A DNA stretch of 64,000 bases from Gammaproteobacteria bacterium (GCA_009838035.1 VXSK01000004.1:186001-250000), one strand, 5' to 3'; counted from the stretch's first letter, positions 16,822-27,142 are shown. Numbers and translations are program-made. Notes: generated by a model not told the origin, from the letters alone.

Positions 16822-19080
16822 ATGCTGAGCCGCGAACTCGAGATCTGCCTGTCCAACGCGCTGGTGCGCGCGCGGGAGAGCCGCCATGAATTCCTGACGG
16901 CGGAGCATCTGCTGCTGGCCCTGACCAGCAGTCCGGTAGTGACGGAGATCCTGGCTGCCTGTGAAGCCGACGTGGATGATCTGGCCCGGGCGCTGGAGGA
17001 GCATCTCGAGGAGACCATGCCGACTCTGGGCGTGGAAGCGGACCGGCAGACCCGGCCCACGCGCGCCTTCGACCGGATACTCAAACGCGCCATGGCCCAT
17101 GTGCAGAACAGCGGCGTCAAGGAAGTCAGTTCCGCCAATGTCCTGGTGGCGCTGTTCGCCGAGAACCAGACCTTCGCGGTGAGCGAGCTGAATCGGCAGG
17201 GCGTCACACGCCTGGATGTCGTGAACTACATTTCCCACGGCATTTCGCGGGCCAAAGCCTCTCCCGCCGGCGAGCCGGCCGAAGACGCCGCCGACGCGCG
17301 CGGCAAACGGGCGCTGGAGACCTACGCCGCCAATCTCAACGAACGCGCCCGCAACGGCAAGATCGACCCCCTGGTGGGGCGCGCCGGCGAGATCGAGCGC
17401 GCCATGCAGGTGCTCGGCCGCCGGCGCAAGAACAACCCGCTTTTCGTGGGCGACGCCGGCGTCGGCAAGACCGCGCTGGCCGAGGGCCTGGCGATGATGA
17501 TGGTGAGCGAGGACGTCCCGCCGTCGCTGGACGGATGCACGCTCTACGCGCTGGACATGGGCGCGCTGCTGGCCGGAACACGCTACCGGGGCGATTTCGA
17601 AAAGCGCCTCAAGGCGCTGGTCAACGAACTTGCCGAAGAGGAAGGAGCCATCCTGTTCATCGACGAGATCCATACGGTGATCGGCGCCGGGGCCGCTTCC
17701 GGCGGTATGCTGGATGCCTCGAACATCATCAAGCCGGTGCTGGCCAACGGCGATCTGCGCTGTATCGGCTCCACCACCTACAAGGAGTATCGCGGCGTAT
17801 TCGAGCGCGACCGGGCGCTGGCCAGGCGCTTTCAGAAGATCGACGTTCCGGAGCCCACCGTCGAAGAGACTTACGAAATCCTCTGCGGGCTCAAGAGCCG
17901 CTTCGAGGACCATCACAAGACCAGCTACGACGACGACGCCCTGCGCGCCGCCGCCGAGCTCTCGGACCGCCATATTGGCGACCGCTGCCTGCCGGACAAG
18001 GCCATCGACGTGGTCGATGAGGCGGGAGCGCGGCTGAAACTGAACGCCGCGGAGGATGAGGAACTGATCGTGGACGTTGGACAGGTCGAGGCGGTGGTGG
18101 CGCAGATGGCCGGCATACCGCCCCGGACCGTCTCGGCCTCCGACCGCGAGTTGCTGGAGCAGCTGGAGAGCAATCTGAAACGCGTGATCTTCGGTCAGGA
18201 TCCGGCCATCGATGCGCTGTCATCGGCGATACGCATGGCCCGGTCCGGTTTGCGCGAAGCCGAAAAGCCGGTCGGAAGCTTCCTGTTTTCCGGTCCCACC
18301 GGCGTCGGCAAGACAGAAGTGACGCGCCAGCTCGCCTACTGCCTTGGCCTGGAACTGCTGCGTTTCGACATGTCGGAGTACATGGAGCGCCATACGGCGT
18401 CGCGGCTGATCGGAGCGCCTCCGGGTTACGTGGGCTTCGATCAGGGCGGACAGCTCACCGAGGCCGTCACCCGCCATCCCCATTCGGTATTGCTGCTGGA
18501 TGAAATCGAGAAGGCGCATCCGGATGTGTTCAACCTGCTGTTGCAGGTCATGGACCACGGCACGCTGACCGATAACAACGGCCGCAAGGCCGATTTCAAT
18601 CACGTGATCGTGGTCATGACCACCAACGCCGGCGCCCGCGAGGCGGCCCGCGGGTCGATGGGCTTTACGCCGCAGGACCATTCCAGCGACTCCATGTCGG
18701 CGATTGAAAAAATGTTCTCGCCCGAGTTCCGCAACCGCCTCGACGGCGTTATTCAGTTTGCGGCGCTGGAGCACGATTCGGTGCTGCGCGTGGTCGAGAA
18801 GCTGGTGCTGGAGCTCGAGGCGCAATTGCAGGGGAAGAACGTGACCCTGGTGCTGGAGGACGAGGCCCGGGAGTGGATTGCCAGGCGGGGTTATGACCGT
18901 AAAATGGGCGCCCGACCCATGGCGCGAGTAATCCAGGAGCACATCAAGAAGCCGCTGGCCGAGCGGATGCTGTTCGGCGACCTGCAGCAGGGCGGGCGCC
19001 TGCTGGTGCAACTCGATGAATCGGGCGAGGGACTGGCGCTGGAAGTGGACGAGCGCCAGATGGCCGAGGAGGACCAGTGA
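16822..19080 (+). CDS. clpA: ClpA, ATPase subunit of the ClpAP protease
   Basis: This is a 752-residue Hsp100 unfoldase with two AAA+ rings. The N-domain ([33 protein letters not shown]) binds ClpS. D1 has Walker [14 protein letters not shown] near residue 213, and D2 has [13 protein letters not shown] near 493. The ClpP-docking loop region reads [13 protein letters not shown], with MGF where E. coli ClpA has IGL. Start is ATG 16822; the frame is open further upstream across clpS but shows no family similarity there. It ends 42 bp before infA, with no tRNA gene in between. Confidence 0.96.
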   Translation: MLSRELEICLSNALVRARESRHEFLTAEHLLLALTSSPVVTEILAACEADVDDLARALEEHLEETMPTLGVEADRQTRPTRAFDRILKRAMAHVQNSGVKEVSSANVLVALFAENQTFAVSELNRQGVTRLDVVNYISHGISRAKASPAGEPAEDAADARGKRALETYAANLNERARNGKIDPLVGRAGEIERAMQVLGRRRKNNPLFVGDAGVGKTALAEGLAMMMVSEDVPPSLDGCTLYALDMGALLAGTRYRGDFEKRLKALVNELAEEEGAILFIDEIHTVIGAGAASGGMLDASNIIKPVLANGDLRCIGSTTYKEYRGVFERDRALARRFQKIDVPEPTVEETYEILCGLKSRFEDHHKTSYDDDALRAAAELSDRHIGDRCLPDKAIDVVDEAGARLKLNAAEDEELIVDVGQVEAVVAQMAGIPPRTVSASDRELLEQLESNLKRVIFGQDPAIDALSSAIRMARSGLREAEKPVGSFLFSGPTGVGKTEVTRQLAYCLGLELLRFDMSEYMERHTASRLIGAPPGYVGFDQGGQLTEAVTRHPHSVLLLDEIEKAHPDVFNLLLQVMDHGTLTDNNGRKADFNHVIVVMTTNAGAREAARGSMGFTPQDHSSDSMSAIEKMFSPEFRNRLDGVIQFAALEHDSVLRVVEKLVLELEAQLQGKNVTLVLEDEAREWIARRGYDRKMGARPMARVIQEHIKKPLAERMLFGDLQQGGRLLVQLDESGEGLALEVDERQMAEEDQ

Positions 19081-19122
19081 GGTCCGCGCGGCGATTTGGC
19101 GCACCGGCAGGGTAGCGGCTCA

Positions 19123-19341
19123 GTGGCGAAGCAGGAACCGATACAGTTTCAGGGGGTAGTCACCGAGACCCTGCCCAACACGACTTTCCGCGTCACGCTC
19201 GATAACGGCCACTTGGTGATGGCGCATATCTCCGGCAAGATGCGCAAACACTACATCCGCATACTTACCGGCGACCGGGTAACGGTGGAATTGACCCCCT
19301 ACGATTTGAGCAAAGGGCGCATCGTCTATAGAGAGAGATGA
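19123..19341 (+). CDS. infA: Translation initiation factor IF-1
   Basis: This is a 72-residue S1-like OB-fold protein that binds the 30S A site. It matches IF-1 almost end to end: [40 protein letters not shown] and [21 protein letters not shown] at 19123 gives exactly the family length and aligns VAKQEPI with the usual MAKED; the in-frame TTG at 19096 is rejected. In E. coli infA is on the opposite strand from clpA, whereas here both genes run the same way. Confidence 0.96.
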   Translation: MAKQEPIQFQGVVTETLPNTTFRVTLDNGHLVMAHISGKMRKHYIRILTGDRVTVELTPYDLSKGRIVYRER

Positions 19342-19343
19342 GG

Positions 19344-19369
19344 CCGGGAGCGAGGGCGTCTCGCCCTCG
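19344..19369. repeat. GAGGGCG palindromic repeat, copy on plus strand
   Basis: CCGGGAGC is followed by the stem GAGGGCG-TCT-CGCCCTC. It starts 2 bp after the infA stop codon, so it probably forms the 3' hairpin of infA. The same stem and flank occur inverted at 49713-49738. Confidence 0.7.
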
Positions 19370-19391
19370 ACGCAGCAAGAGGAGTAAACGC

Positions 19392-21167
19392 ATGCGAACA
19401 GCAGCCGGTCCGATCTGTATTCTGGCGATCCTGTTGATGGCGGGCTTTGTTCCTGCCGGCGCTCAGCCGGCGACGGCGGAACAGCAACTGGATGAGTTGT
19501 TCGCGGAAGAGTGGGCGACCCGGCTGCGCGAGAACCCCCTGCTGGCCACCTCCATGGGCGTCAGCGACTACAACGGGAGTTTGCCTGGAGTTTCGCTCGA
19601 CGATATCGAGCGCCGCAGGCGGCAATCGGCTGCATTCCTTGATCGGCTGAACGGGATCGACCTGGATGCGCTCCCTGCGGAACGCAGGATGGACCGGGAA
19701 CTCTTCGAGTGGATGCTGCGCAACCGCATCGAGTCGGCGTCGTTCTACCCGGAGCGGATACCCTTTATCGCCGACAGCGGCTTTCATTCCGGCCTGTTGC
19801 GCGCCGCGGACAGCGTCAGTTTTCGCAAGCTCGGCGATTACGACGATTTTCTGCAGCGATTGCGGGCAATCCCCCGCTACGTGGATCAGAACATCGAGAA
19901 CATGCGCGCCGGCCTTGCCGACGGGTTCGTCGCGCCGCGTGTGGCGCTGGAAAGCGTGCTGCCTACGGTAACCGCGCCGGCCGGAAAGGCGGTCGGCGAA
20001 AGCGCCTTTTTCGCACCATTCAGGCGCCTGCCCGATTCGCTGAGCGAGACAGACCGCGCGCGGCTCGAGACGGAAGCCCGCGAGGTCATCGGCGGGCAGG
20101 TGCTACCGGCGCTGGGACGGCTGGCGGGTTTTCTGGACACGGAGTACCGCCTGCACGTTCGCGACAGTATCGGCGCCTCGGAGTTGCCCGAAGGAGCGGA
20201 ATACTACCGGCAGCGGATACGCGCCATGACTACGCTCGATCTTTCCCCGGATGAAATCCATGAAATCGGATTGTCCGAGGTGGCGCGCATCCGCTTGGAA
20301 ATGCTTGCCATCGTCGAGGAACTTCAATTCGAGGGCGGCATTGATGCGTTCGTTACGTTTCTGCGCACCGACCCGCGCTTTTACGCCGAGACCGCGGAAC
20401 AGCTGATTGGCCATGCGTCGCGGATCGCAAAGAAGGTGGACGGCATTCTGCCGGGCTGGTTCAACCTCTTGCCGCGCACGCCGTACGGCATCATGCCCAT
20501 GCCCGCGGAAATGGCGCCGACCGGAACCACCGCCCGCTACTGGTCCGCACCCCGCGGCGGCAATCGCGGCGGCTACTACTGGCTGAACACGTACGCGCTG
20601 GACCAGCGCCCGCTCTACGAGTTGCCCGCGCTGACGGTCCACGAAGCGGTTCCGGGCCATCACCTGCAGATTGCGCTGGCGCGCGAACTGGAGGACGTCC
20701 CGGAATTCCGCCGCACGCTGGGATTCACCGCGTTTGTCGAGGGCTGGGCGCTCTACACCGAATGGCTGGGCATCGAAATGGGCGTTTACACGACCCCATA
20801 CGAGCATTTCGGCCGGCTCAGCTACGAAATGTGGCGGGCCTGCCGGCTGGTCATCGATACCGGAATTCACGCAAAGGGCTGGACGCGCGACCAGGCGGTC
20901 GTCTTCCTGGCGGACAACACTTCGCTCAGCCTGACCAACGTCGAAAACGAAATCAACCGCTATATCGCGTGGCCTGGCCAGGCCCTGGGCTACAAACTCG
21001 GCGAACTGAAGATCAAGGAATTGCGCAGGCGGGCCGAAGACGCCCTGGGCGCGGAATTTGACGTGCGGGCGTTTCACGACGCCGTGCTGGCCAACGGCGC
21101 CCTGCCGCTGCCGATCCTGGAAAGGGAAATCGACCGCTTCATCGCCCGCTCGCTCAATGCCGGCTAA
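19392..21167 (+). CDS. DUF885 family protein, exported putative metallopeptidase
   Basis: This is a 591-residue protein with a signal peptide (about residues 1-24) followed by a DUF885 domain filling the rest. Near residue 417 it has HEAVPGHHLQ, the conserved His-Glu...His-His pattern of the family and a probable zinc site, plus FVEGWALYTEWLG further on, where an additional Glu is typically conserved. Members are annotated as peptidases, but substrates are mostly unknown. ATG 19392 follows a strong AAGAGGAG; the in-frame start at 19338 would cross the upstream palindrome and is rejected. A role in periplasmic peptide processing is inference. Confidence 0.85.
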   Translation: MRTAAGPICILAILLMAGFVPAGAQPATAEQQLDELFAEEWATRLRENPLLATSMGVSDYNGSLPGVSLDDIERRRRQSAAFLDRLNGIDLDALPAERRMDRELFEWMLRNRIESASFYPERIPFIADSGFHSGLLRAADSVSFRKLGDYDDFLQRLRAIPRYVDQNIENMRAGLADGFVAPRVALESVLPTVTAPAGKAVGESAFFAPFRRLPDSLSETDRARLETEAREVIGGQVLPALGRLAGFLDTEYRLHVRDSIGASELPEGAEYYRQRIRAMTTLDLSPDEIHEIGLSEVARIRLEMLAIVEELQFEGGIDAFVTFLRTDPRFYAETAEQLIGHASRIAKKVDGILPGWFNLLPRTPYGIMPMPAEMAPTGTTARYWSAPRGGNRGGYYWLNTYALDQRPLYELPALTVHEAVPGHHLQIALARELEDVPEFRRTLGFTAFVEGWALYTEWLGIEMGVYTTPYEHFGRLSYEMWRACRLVIDTGIHAKGWTRDQAVVFLADNTSLSLTNVENEINRYIAWPGQALGYKLGELKIKELRRRAEDALGAEFDVRAFHDAVLANGALPLPILEREIDRFIARSLNAG

Positions 21168-21197
21168 AGCCCTGCGTCTTTGCGGTGCTTCGATCCC

Positions 21198-21295
21198 GCC
21201 CTGCTTGTGCCCCCTTCTTCCCGGAGACGCCATCCTGGCTCGATTCTCGCTGTCCCTGCTCCAACGCTCCTGGAAGAAGGGGGCACAAGCAGGGC
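21198..21295. repeat. Long-armed palindromic repeat, copy 2
   Basis: This is a perfect 24-bp inverted repeat (21198-21221 and 21272-21295) around a 50-nt loop; after one mismatch the pairing continues for 4 bp. Read on the minus strand it shares with 4075-4177 the ordered blocks TTGGAG, CAGGGA, GGATGG and CGTCTCC and the same inner arm (CTTCCTTCC/CTTCTTCC). It occupies most of the DUF885-gcvT gap. No glycine riboswitch was seen in the remainder (21296-21340). Confidence 0.8.
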
Positions 21296-21340
21296 TACGG
21301 CAGTGCCAACCGCAACCGGAATTCGGGAAGCTGGTGAAGT

Positions 21341-22462
21341 ATGCCGTCTAAGGCGACGCCGCTGCGGGAACAGCATGGCGCGTGCGGCGGGCGCCTGGTC
21401 GATTTCGCCGGCTGGGAGCTGCCGCTCCACTACGGCTCGCAGGTAGCCGAACATCACACCGTGCGCCGGGCCGCCGGCGTTTTCGATGTTTCCCATCTGG
21501 CCCTGACGATGGTGTCCGGGCGCGGCGCGAAGACTTATCTGCGCCGCCTGCTGGCCAACGACGTCGATCGCCTGGGCGAGCGGATTGCGGGCCTCTACAC
21601 CTGCCTGCTGAATGAATCCGGTTGCGTCATTGACGACCTGATCGCCTACCGTCTGGCGGATGACCGCTACCGCGTGGTCAGCAATGCCGCAACCGTGGAT
21701 TCCGTGCACGCCCAAATGCGGAAGACCGCGCGCGCGTTTCCGGTAACGCTTGTGGCCGAGGAGGAGCGGGTTACCCTGGCGGTCCAGGGTCCGCAAGCCA
21801 TGGAAACGGGCGCGGCGGCGGCCGCGGCAGTGCTCGGCGGCGAATTCGCGAGCGAACTGGCCGCGCTGAAGCCCTTCAATGCGATGGGATCGCGCGGCTT
21901 CCTCGCCGCGCAAACCGGCTACACGGGCGAGGACGGGTTTGAAATCTATCTGGACGCGGCAACGGGACAGGCGTTGTGGCAGACACTGCTCGAGGCCGGC
22001 GTGGCGCCGTGCGGACTGGGAGCGCGCGACACCCTGCGGCTGGAGGCGGGCCTGTGCCTGTACGGCCAGGACATGGACGACTCGGTAACGCCGCTGCACT
22101 GCGGTCTGAAGTGGACCGTGGCGATGGATCCGTCACAGCGGGATTTCGTGGGCCGGCGTGCGCTGGAGCAACTGGCGGACAACGAAGACCTGCCCGTATT
22201 CAAGGGCCTGGTGCTCAAGAAAAGGGGTATGCTTCGCGCCGGTCAAACGGTACGGACTCCGCACGGCCCGGGCATCGTGACTAGCGGCGGCTATTCGCCT
22301 ACCATGGGCGCCTCAATCGGCCTGGCGCGCATTCCGCGCGGTGCGTATGCCGATTGCGAGGTGGAAATCCGCGGCGTGGGAGCCACGTGCACCGTTGTGA
22401 AGCCGCCGTTCGTGCGCCGCGGCCGCATTCTGGTTGGCGCGCAAGGCGACAGTGAAGATTGA
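21341..22462 (+). CDS. gcvT: Glycine cleavage system T protein (aminomethyltransferase)
   Basis: This 373-residue protein transfers the methylene carbon of glycine from lipoyl-H protein to THF and releases ammonia. It has the folate-binding GcvT fold with VDFAGWELPLHYGSQVAEHH, GVFDVSHL (catalytic Asp region), GYTGEDGFEIY, and the C-terminal barrel with SGGYSPTMGASIGLARIP. ATG 21341 is preceded by a weak GGTGAA. It is the first gene of gcvT-H-PA-PB and ends 13 bp before gcvH. It supplies methylene-THF to the same folate pool used by the demethylation genes downstream. Confidence 0.95.
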   Translation: MPSKATPLREQHGACGGRLVDFAGWELPLHYGSQVAEHHTVRRAAGVFDVSHLALTMVSGRGAKTYLRRLLANDVDRLGERIAGLYTCLLNESGCVIDDLIAYRLADDRYRVVSNAATVDSVHAQMRKTARAFPVTLVAEEERVTLAVQGPQAMETGAAAAAAVLGGEFASELAALKPFNAMGSRGFLAAQTGYTGEDGFEIYLDAATGQALWQTLLEAGVAPCGLGARDTLRLEAGLCLYGQDMDDSVTPLHCGLKWTVAMDPSQRDFVGRRALEQLADNEDLPVFKGLVLKKRGMLRAGQTVRTPHGPGIVTSGGYSPTMGASIGLARIPRGAYADCEVEIRGVGATCTVVKPPFVRRGRILVGAQGDSED

Positions 22463-22475
22463 AGAGGAAACAGCA

Positions 22476-22862
22476 GTGTCAGAAATACCGACCGATCTCA
22501 AGTACACCAGCGAACACGAGTGGGTGCGCAGGGAAGACAGCGGGACGCTGGTAGTCGGTCTGACCGACTACGCCCAGGAACAGCTCGGCGACCTGGTCTA
22601 TGTCGATACTCCGGAGGTTGGGGCATCGTTCGCGGCCGGCGACGTGTGCGCGGTGGTGGAATCGGTCAAGGCGGCCAGCGACGTCTATTCGCCTGCGGGC
22701 GGCGAGGTCGTGGCAGTCAATGAATCGCTCCAGGATTCACCGGAACAGATTTCGAATGATCCTTACGGCGGCGGCTGGCTGTTCGAAATGGCGCCGGAAG
22801 ACGCGGCCGAATGGGAGGAATTGCTGGACCCGGACCAGTACGAAGAACTGCTGGATTCCTGA
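22476..22862 (+). CDS. gcvH: Glycine cleavage system H protein
   Basis: This 128-residue lipoyl carrier shuttles the aminomethyl group between P and T proteins. It begins VSEIPTDLKYTSEHEWVR and has the lipoylation site ESVKAASDVYSP with Lys65. The ending GGGWLFEMAPEDAAEW is typical. The start is GTG 22476, with GAAGAGGAAA at a good distance; this gives the normal family length, whereas the frame's earlier start at 22434 lies inside gcvT. It is 6 bp upstream of gcvPA. Confidence 0.96.
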   Translation: MSEIPTDLKYTSEHEWVRREDSGTLVVGLTDYAQEQLGDLVYVDTPEVGASFAAGDVCAVVESVKAASDVYSPAGGEVVAVNESLQDSPEQISNDPYGGGWLFEMAPEDAAEWEELLDPDQYEELLDS

Positions 22863-22868
22863 CCCGAA

Positions 22869-24299
22869 ATGCCGTTCGTTCCGCACACGTCCTCGCAGGT
22901 CCAGGACATGCTGCGGCGCCTGGGCGCCCGATCGGTTGTCGACCTCTACGACGAGATCCCGGAAACGCTGCTGCGGAACGAACCCCCAGGCATTCCTTCG
23001 GGCCTGGACGAAGCGGGGATCGGGAGGATTGCCCGGCAGAGGGCCGGTTGCAATGATCCGCTGCTTTGCTTCGCCGGCGGCGGCGCCTACGAACACCACA
23101 TACCCGCGGCGATCTGGGACATCGCATCGCGGGGCGAGTTCTACAGCAATTACACGCCCTACCAGCCCGAGGCCGCGCAGGGATCGCTTCAGCTCACCTA
23201 CGAATACCAGACCATGATTGCCGGGCTGACCGGCATGGATGTCGCCAATGCATCGCTGTACGACGGCGCCACGGCCTTCGCCGAGGCCTGCCTGATGGCG
23301 GTGCGCTGCAACAAGAAGTCGGACGCTCGCCGGATTGCCGTGGCGCGCTCGCTGCACCCGGCCTGGCGAGCGGTCGCGCGGACGCTGTTGAACGGTCAGG
23401 GTATCGAACTGGTGGAAGCCCCCCTGGACGATTCCGGCCGCGCCGATTTCAACCATGTTTACGAGAAAGTCGGTGGCGGATTCGACGCGATCGCCGTGGC
23501 CGCGCCGAATTACCTTGGCGGTATGCCCGACCTCGAAGTCTGGCGCGCGCTCGCCGACCGGGAGGGCTCGCTGCTGGTCGTGGGGATCAATCCCGTTTCG
23601 CTGGGCCTGTTGCGGCCGCCGGGCGAGTTCGGCGCCGATATCGTGTGCGGTGAAGGCCAGCCGCTGGGCATACCGATGTCCGGAGGCGGTCCCTACCTGG
23701 GGCTACTGGCCTGCAAGGCTCAATACATTCGCCAGATGCCGGGAAGACTGGCAGGGCGGACGGTGGACGCGGCCGGCGATACCGCCTACGTATTGACGCT
23801 GCAGGCGCGCGAGCAGCATATCCGTCGCAGCCGGGCGACTTCGAACATCTGCACCAATCAGGGGCTGATGGTGGTCGCGGCCACCTTGTATATGGCTTTG
23901 CTCGGCGGCGAAGGCATGCGCCGGGTCGCGTCGGCCTGTCACGCCCGGACGGCGCAACTGGTGGACGCGCTGACCGCCATTGGGGGCGTGCGGCGGGCGT
24001 TCGACGCGCCCTTTTTCCACGAAGATGTTCTTTGCCTGGACCGCCCGGTAGCCCCTGTTCTCGCCGCCCTGGCGGAGCAGGGCATCCTGGGCGGCATCGA
24101 TATCTCCTCCGAGTATCCCGAACTGGGCAACGCGCTACTGGTTTGCGCAACCGAGATGCGCACGGAGGACGACATTTTGCGCTACGCCCGCGCGCTGCGC
24201 GAAATCGTCGCGCCAGGTCAGCGCGCTTCGCGAAATCGTCGTGCTACGTCAGCGCGCTACACGAAACATGAAACCGACGATTCCGGACAAGCCGCCTGA
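22869..24299 (+). CDS. gcvPA: Glycine dehydrogenase (decarboxylating) subunit 1
   Basis: This is the N-terminal half of the split P protein and forms a heterodimer with GcvPB to decarboxylate glycine with PLP. It shows the family landmarks [47 protein letters not shown] and [19 protein letters not shown]. At 476 residues it is about 25 longer than usual. The extra C-terminus (after ALREIV) is encoded by a 31-bp tandem repeat at 24190-24267 and looks like recent, non-conserved sequence. It overlaps the preferred gcvPB start by 32 nt. Confidence 0.94.
   Translation: MPFVPHTSSQVQDMLRRLGARSVVDLYDEIPETLLRNEPPGIPSGLDEAGIGRIARQRAGCNDPLLCFAGGGAYEHHIPAAIWDIASRGEFYSNYTPYQPEAAQGSLQLTYEYQTMIAGLTGMDVANASLYDGATAFAEACLMAVRCNKKSDARRIAVARSLHPAWRAVARTLLNGQGIELVEAPLDDSGRADFNHVYEKVGGGFDAIAVAAPNYLGGMPDLEVWRALADREGSLLVVGINPVSLGLLRPPGEFGADIVCGEGQPLGIPMSGGGPYLGLLACKAQYIRQMPGRLAGRTVDAAGDTAYVLTLQAREQHIRRSRATSNICTNQGLMVVAATLYMALLGGEGMRRVASACHARTAQLVDALTAIGGVRRAFDAPFFHEDVLCLDRPVAPVLAALAEQGILGGIDISSEYPELGNALLVCATEMRTEDDILRYARALREIVAPGQRASRNRRATSARYTKHETDDSGQAA
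24190..24267 (+). repeat. 31-bp tandem repeat at the gcvPA/gcvPB junction
   Basis: Copies at 24190-24220 and 24221-24251 and a half copy at 24252-24267 share GCGCGCT-x-CGCGAAATCGTCG. The half copy ends exactly at the gcvPB ATG. Because 31 is not a multiple of three, each copy is read in a different frame, which explains the non-conserved tail of GcvPA. Confidence 0.8.
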
Positions 24300-25767
24300 C
24301 ATGGCGCGCAGGCTGATATTCGACGTGTCGCGTCCCGGCCGGCGGGCCCGGGCGCAGGCGCCTGACGCGGACAGCGCCGCTCCGGTGGGCCTGCCGGCGG
24401 CATTGGTCCGGGACCGGGACGCACCCCTTCCCGCAGTCTCGGAACTGGATGTCGTGCGCCATTACACGCGCCTGTCGCAGCTGAATTTCTCGATCGACAC
24501 GAACAGTTACCCGCTGGGTTCCTGCACGATGAAATACAACCCGCGGGCTTGCCACCGCCTGGCTTCGTTGCCGGGATTTCTCGACGTGCACCCGGCCGCT
24601 CCGGACGCTTCCGCTCAGGGCCTGCTGGAGTGTCTCCACGAACTGCAGGACATGCTGGCCGCGGTGACCGGCATGGAGGCCATCACGCTGGCGCCGATGG
24701 CCGGCGCCCAGGGGGAGTTCGCCGGCGTGGCGATGTTCAAGGCCTACCATCATGCCCGCGGAGACTACGGCCGCGACGAGATCATCGTGCCCGATGCCGC
24801 GCATGGCACTAATCCGGCCACGGCCGCCATGTGCGGCCTCAAGGTTCGGGAAATCGCCACCGGCAATGACGGGGATATCGAACTCGAAGCGCTGGATGAG
24901 GCCCTGGGCCCGCGCACGGCCGGCATCATGCTCACCAACCCATCGACTCTGGGCGTCTTCGAGCGCCATATTCTGGAGATATCAAGACGGGTTCACGCGG
25001 CCGGCGGCCTGCTGTATTACGACGGCGCCAACCTCAATGCCCTGCTGGGCCGCGTGCTGCCGGGAGACATGGGCTTTGACGCGGTGCATCTGAACCTGCA
25101 CAAGACTTTCTCCACGCCGCATGGCGGCGGCGGTCCCGGCGCCGGGGCCGTGGGCGTGGCAAGCAGTCTCAAGCCCTTTCTCCCCGTGCCCTACGTGGAA
25201 GAGGCCGAAGGGGCCTACCGGTGGCGCACCGACGGTCCGGACAGCATCGGAAAGCTGGCGGCCAACGGCGGCAACATCGGCGTGCTGCTGCGCGCCTGGG
25301 TGTACCTGAGGATGCTGGGGCGCGAGGGACTGCAGCGCGTGGCCGACCACGCGGTGCTCAACGCCAACTACCTGGCGTTCCGGCTCGCGGAGGAGGGCTT
25401 CGATCTGGCCTATCCAGAACGGCGCGCCGGGCACGAATTCGTGATCAGCCTCAAGCGCCTGCGCGATCGAACCGGAGTCACCGCGGCCGATTTCGCCAAG
25501 GCCATGCTGGACGAAGGCTCTCATGCGCCCACCGTGTACTTCCCGCTTCTGGTTCCCGAGTGCCTGCTCATCGAGCCGACCGAAACCGAATCTCCCGAAG
25601 CGCTGGATGCGTTGATTGAAGCCATGGTGCGTATCCGCGACGCGGCCCTCAGCGATCCCGAGGCGGTTCGCTCCGCCCCGCACCGCATGCCGATCCGGCG
25701 TCCCGACGAGGTGTTGGCCGCCCGCAAGCCGGACCTGGCCCACGCCCCGGCGCTGCGCGGGGATTGA
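24268..25767 (+). CDS. gcvPB: Glycine dehydrogenase (decarboxylating) subunit 2
   Basis: This is the PLP-binding half of the split P protein. The Schiff-base lysine is in [16 protein letters not shown] (about K279), preceded by [19 protein letters not shown] and [12 protein letters not shown]. The N-terminus carries the expected [14 protein letters not shown] block. ATG 24268 gives 499 residues but overlaps gcvPA; ATG 24301, one base after the gcvPA stop, gives 488 and keeps all conserved sequence, so either start is possible. The gene completes the gcv operon and is followed 18 bp later by an alpha/beta hydrolase. Confidence 0.94.
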   Translation: MKPTIPDKPPDMARRLIFDVSRPGRRARAQAPDADSAAPVGLPAALVRDRDAPLPAVSELDVVRHYTRLSQLNFSIDTNSYPLGSCTMKYNPRACHRLASLPGFLDVHPAAPDASAQGLLECLHELQDMLAAVTGMEAITLAPMAGAQGEFAGVAMFKAYHHARGDYGRDEIIVPDAAHGTNPATAAMCGLKVREIATGNDGDIELEALDEALGPRTAGIMLTNPSTLGVFERHILEISRRVHAAGGLLYYDGANLNALLGRVLPGDMGFDAVHLNLHKTFSTPHGGGGPGAGAVGVASSLKPFLPVPYVEEAEGAYRWRTDGPDSIGKLAANGGNIGVLLRAWVYLRMLGREGLQRVADHAVLNANYLAFRLAEEGFDLAYPERRAGHEFVISLKRLRDRTGVTAADFAKAMLDEGSHAPTVYFPLLVPECLLIEPTETESPEALDALIEAMVRIRDAALSDPEAVRSAPHRMPIRRPDEVLAARKPDLAHAPALRGD

Positions 25768-25785
25768 TGCGCGCAACCGGCCGAC

Positions 25786-26583
25786 ATGAAACGGGCCTAC
25801 GTATCGACCCAAAGCGGTCAGATTCACCTGCGGTATCTCGAATCGCGCCGGAAGCCTGCCGGCCCGCTCCTGGTCTGTCTGCACCCGTTTCCCTATAGCG
25901 GCGCTTTCTTCGAGACGATCGCGCCGCTATTGAACGAGCGGCGCATGGTCCTCGCGCCGGATTGCCCCGGGTTCGGGGGATCGGACGCACCGGAAGAGAT
26001 GCTCTCGATGGAGGAACTCGCGCAAACCGTACTTGAGGCGCTTGCAGGAGCGCCCGGGGCGCCGGCCGGCCCCGTGGACCTCATGGGCTTTCACAGCGGC
26101 TGCCTGCTGGCGGTGGAGATGGCGCGGCTGGAGCCTTCCCGCGTGCGAAGAATGACCATTGTTGACGTGCCTTACTTCACTCCTGAGCAGCAGGCCGGCC
26201 GATATCCCAAGTCCACCGCGCCGGTACGCTACGACGGAGACCTGGCGAGCCTGGCCGGTGCCTGGGAGTTCAGCGTGGCCAGGCGCCTGGACGGCATGCC
26301 GTTCAGGCGGGCTTTCGGCAACTTCGTGGAAATGTTGCGTGCGGGGGAACGGGCCAATTGGGGATACCACGCCACACTCACCTACGATTGCGCGCCGCGC
26401 TTTCGCGAAGTTCGGCACGAAACGCTGGTCGTCGCCAGCCAGTACATGCTCAAGGAACACACGCGCAGGGCCGCGGCCGACATCCCCGGCGCCCGCTTCG
26501 TGGAGCGCCGGGACGTGACCCGGGCAGTCATGGAAGAGGGTGCCCCTGCCATCGCGGAAGAAGTACTGGCCTTCCTGGACTGA
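25786..26583 (+). CDS. Alpha/beta-hydrolase-fold protein with His at the nucleophile position
   Basis: This is a 265-residue protein with a recognisable alpha/beta-hydrolase core: oxyanion segment CLHPFPYSGAFF (31-42), the DCPGFGGSD turn (59-67), and the nucleophile elbow VDLMGFHSGCLLA. In the elbow the usual G-x-Ser-x-G is G-F-His103-S-G, and no clear catalytic His is visible near the C-terminus. Activity is therefore probably not ordinary ester hydrolysis. It is a paralogue of the exported protein at 50559-51512 (GYHTG elbow). Its position directly after gcvPB and tail to tail with soxG suggests a role in amine or one-carbon metabolism, which is inference. It lacks a signal peptide. Confidence 0.8.
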   Translation: MKRAYVSTQSGQIHLRYLESRRKPAGPLLVCLHPFPYSGAFFETIAPLLNERRMVLAPDCPGFGGSDAPEEMLSMEELAQTVLEALAGAPGAPAGPVDLMGFHSGCLLAVEMARLEPSRVRRMTIVDVPYFTPEQQAGRYPKSTAPVRYDGDLASLAGAWEFSVARRLDGMPFRRAFGNFVEMLRAGERANWGYHATLTYDCAPRFREVRHETLVVASQYMLKEHTRRAAADIPGARFVERRDVTRAVMEEGAPAIAEEVLAFLD

Positions 26584-26590
26584 CCCCGCA

Positions 26591-27142
26591 TTAGAGTGCC
26601 GGCAAACGGGCGCCGTGGGGGCGCGCGGCATTCTCCAGCCAGCGGCGCAGGTAGCCGGAGAAGCTGCGGCGAACGACGATTGTGCAGGTTGACGGGTCGC
26701 GGGCGGCCAGCAGCACAGTCGCCCTGCCCAGGCCGGTCTGTGCACATTGCCCCGGGGCGAACTCCCTCGGATGCAGATCGAGTGTGCAACCTTTCGCCAG
26801 CACGGCGCGCGCGTCTGCGCCGCGCACAAGCAGCTCGACATGGCCTCCGCTCACATCGTTGACCGCAGCGTGGAAACCGCCGAGCGCATTCGCGAGTTCG
26901 TTGCCGAGAGCGGAGACGCGCTCCGCTCCGGTCGCGACCAGCCACTCGTCCGGCCCCAGCCAGTAGATCTCGTGCTCGCCGGCCGTGAACGTATTCGCGG
27001 CCCTCGGTATGGGTTGGCCGAGAATGCGCCCGGCGGCCTCGAGGGCCTGCCCGTCGCCTGGATTCAGCCTGAGGTTGAGGAATCCGCGGCCGGAACGAAC
27101 GCTGATGGCGACACGAGGGAACGGCGGGCCCGCTTCAGACAT
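26591..27142 (-). CDS. soxG: Sarcosine oxidase gamma subunit
   Basis: This 183-residue subunit of heterotetrameric sarcosine oxidase has a truncated GcvT-like fold. Family features are VSGGHVELLVRGADARAVLAKGC and the C-terminal SFSGYLRRWLENAAR. The start is ATG 27142, overlapping the end of soxA by 8 nt; the frame continues upstream inside soxA without family similarity. It is the last gene of the 43332-26591 minus-strand run and meets the hydrolase gene tail to tail 7 bp away. Confidence 0.9.
   Translation of the reverse strand: MSEAGPPFPRVAISVRSGRGFLNLRLNPGDGQALEAAGRILGQPIPRAANTFTAGEHEIYWLGPDEWLVATGAERVSALGNELANALGGFHAAVNDVSGGHVELLVRGADARAVLAKGCTLDLHPREFAPGQCAQTGLGRATVLLAARDPSTCTIVVRRSFSGYLRRWLENAARPHGARLPAL

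Noticed and set aside
19081..19122. tRNA-Ser between clpA and infA, as in E. coli
   Set aside because: Only 42 bp separate the two genes, too short for a tRNA.
21168..21340. Glycine riboswitch before gcvT
   Set aside because: The leader is mostly the palindromic repeat at 21198-21295, and no glycine aptamer core was recognised.
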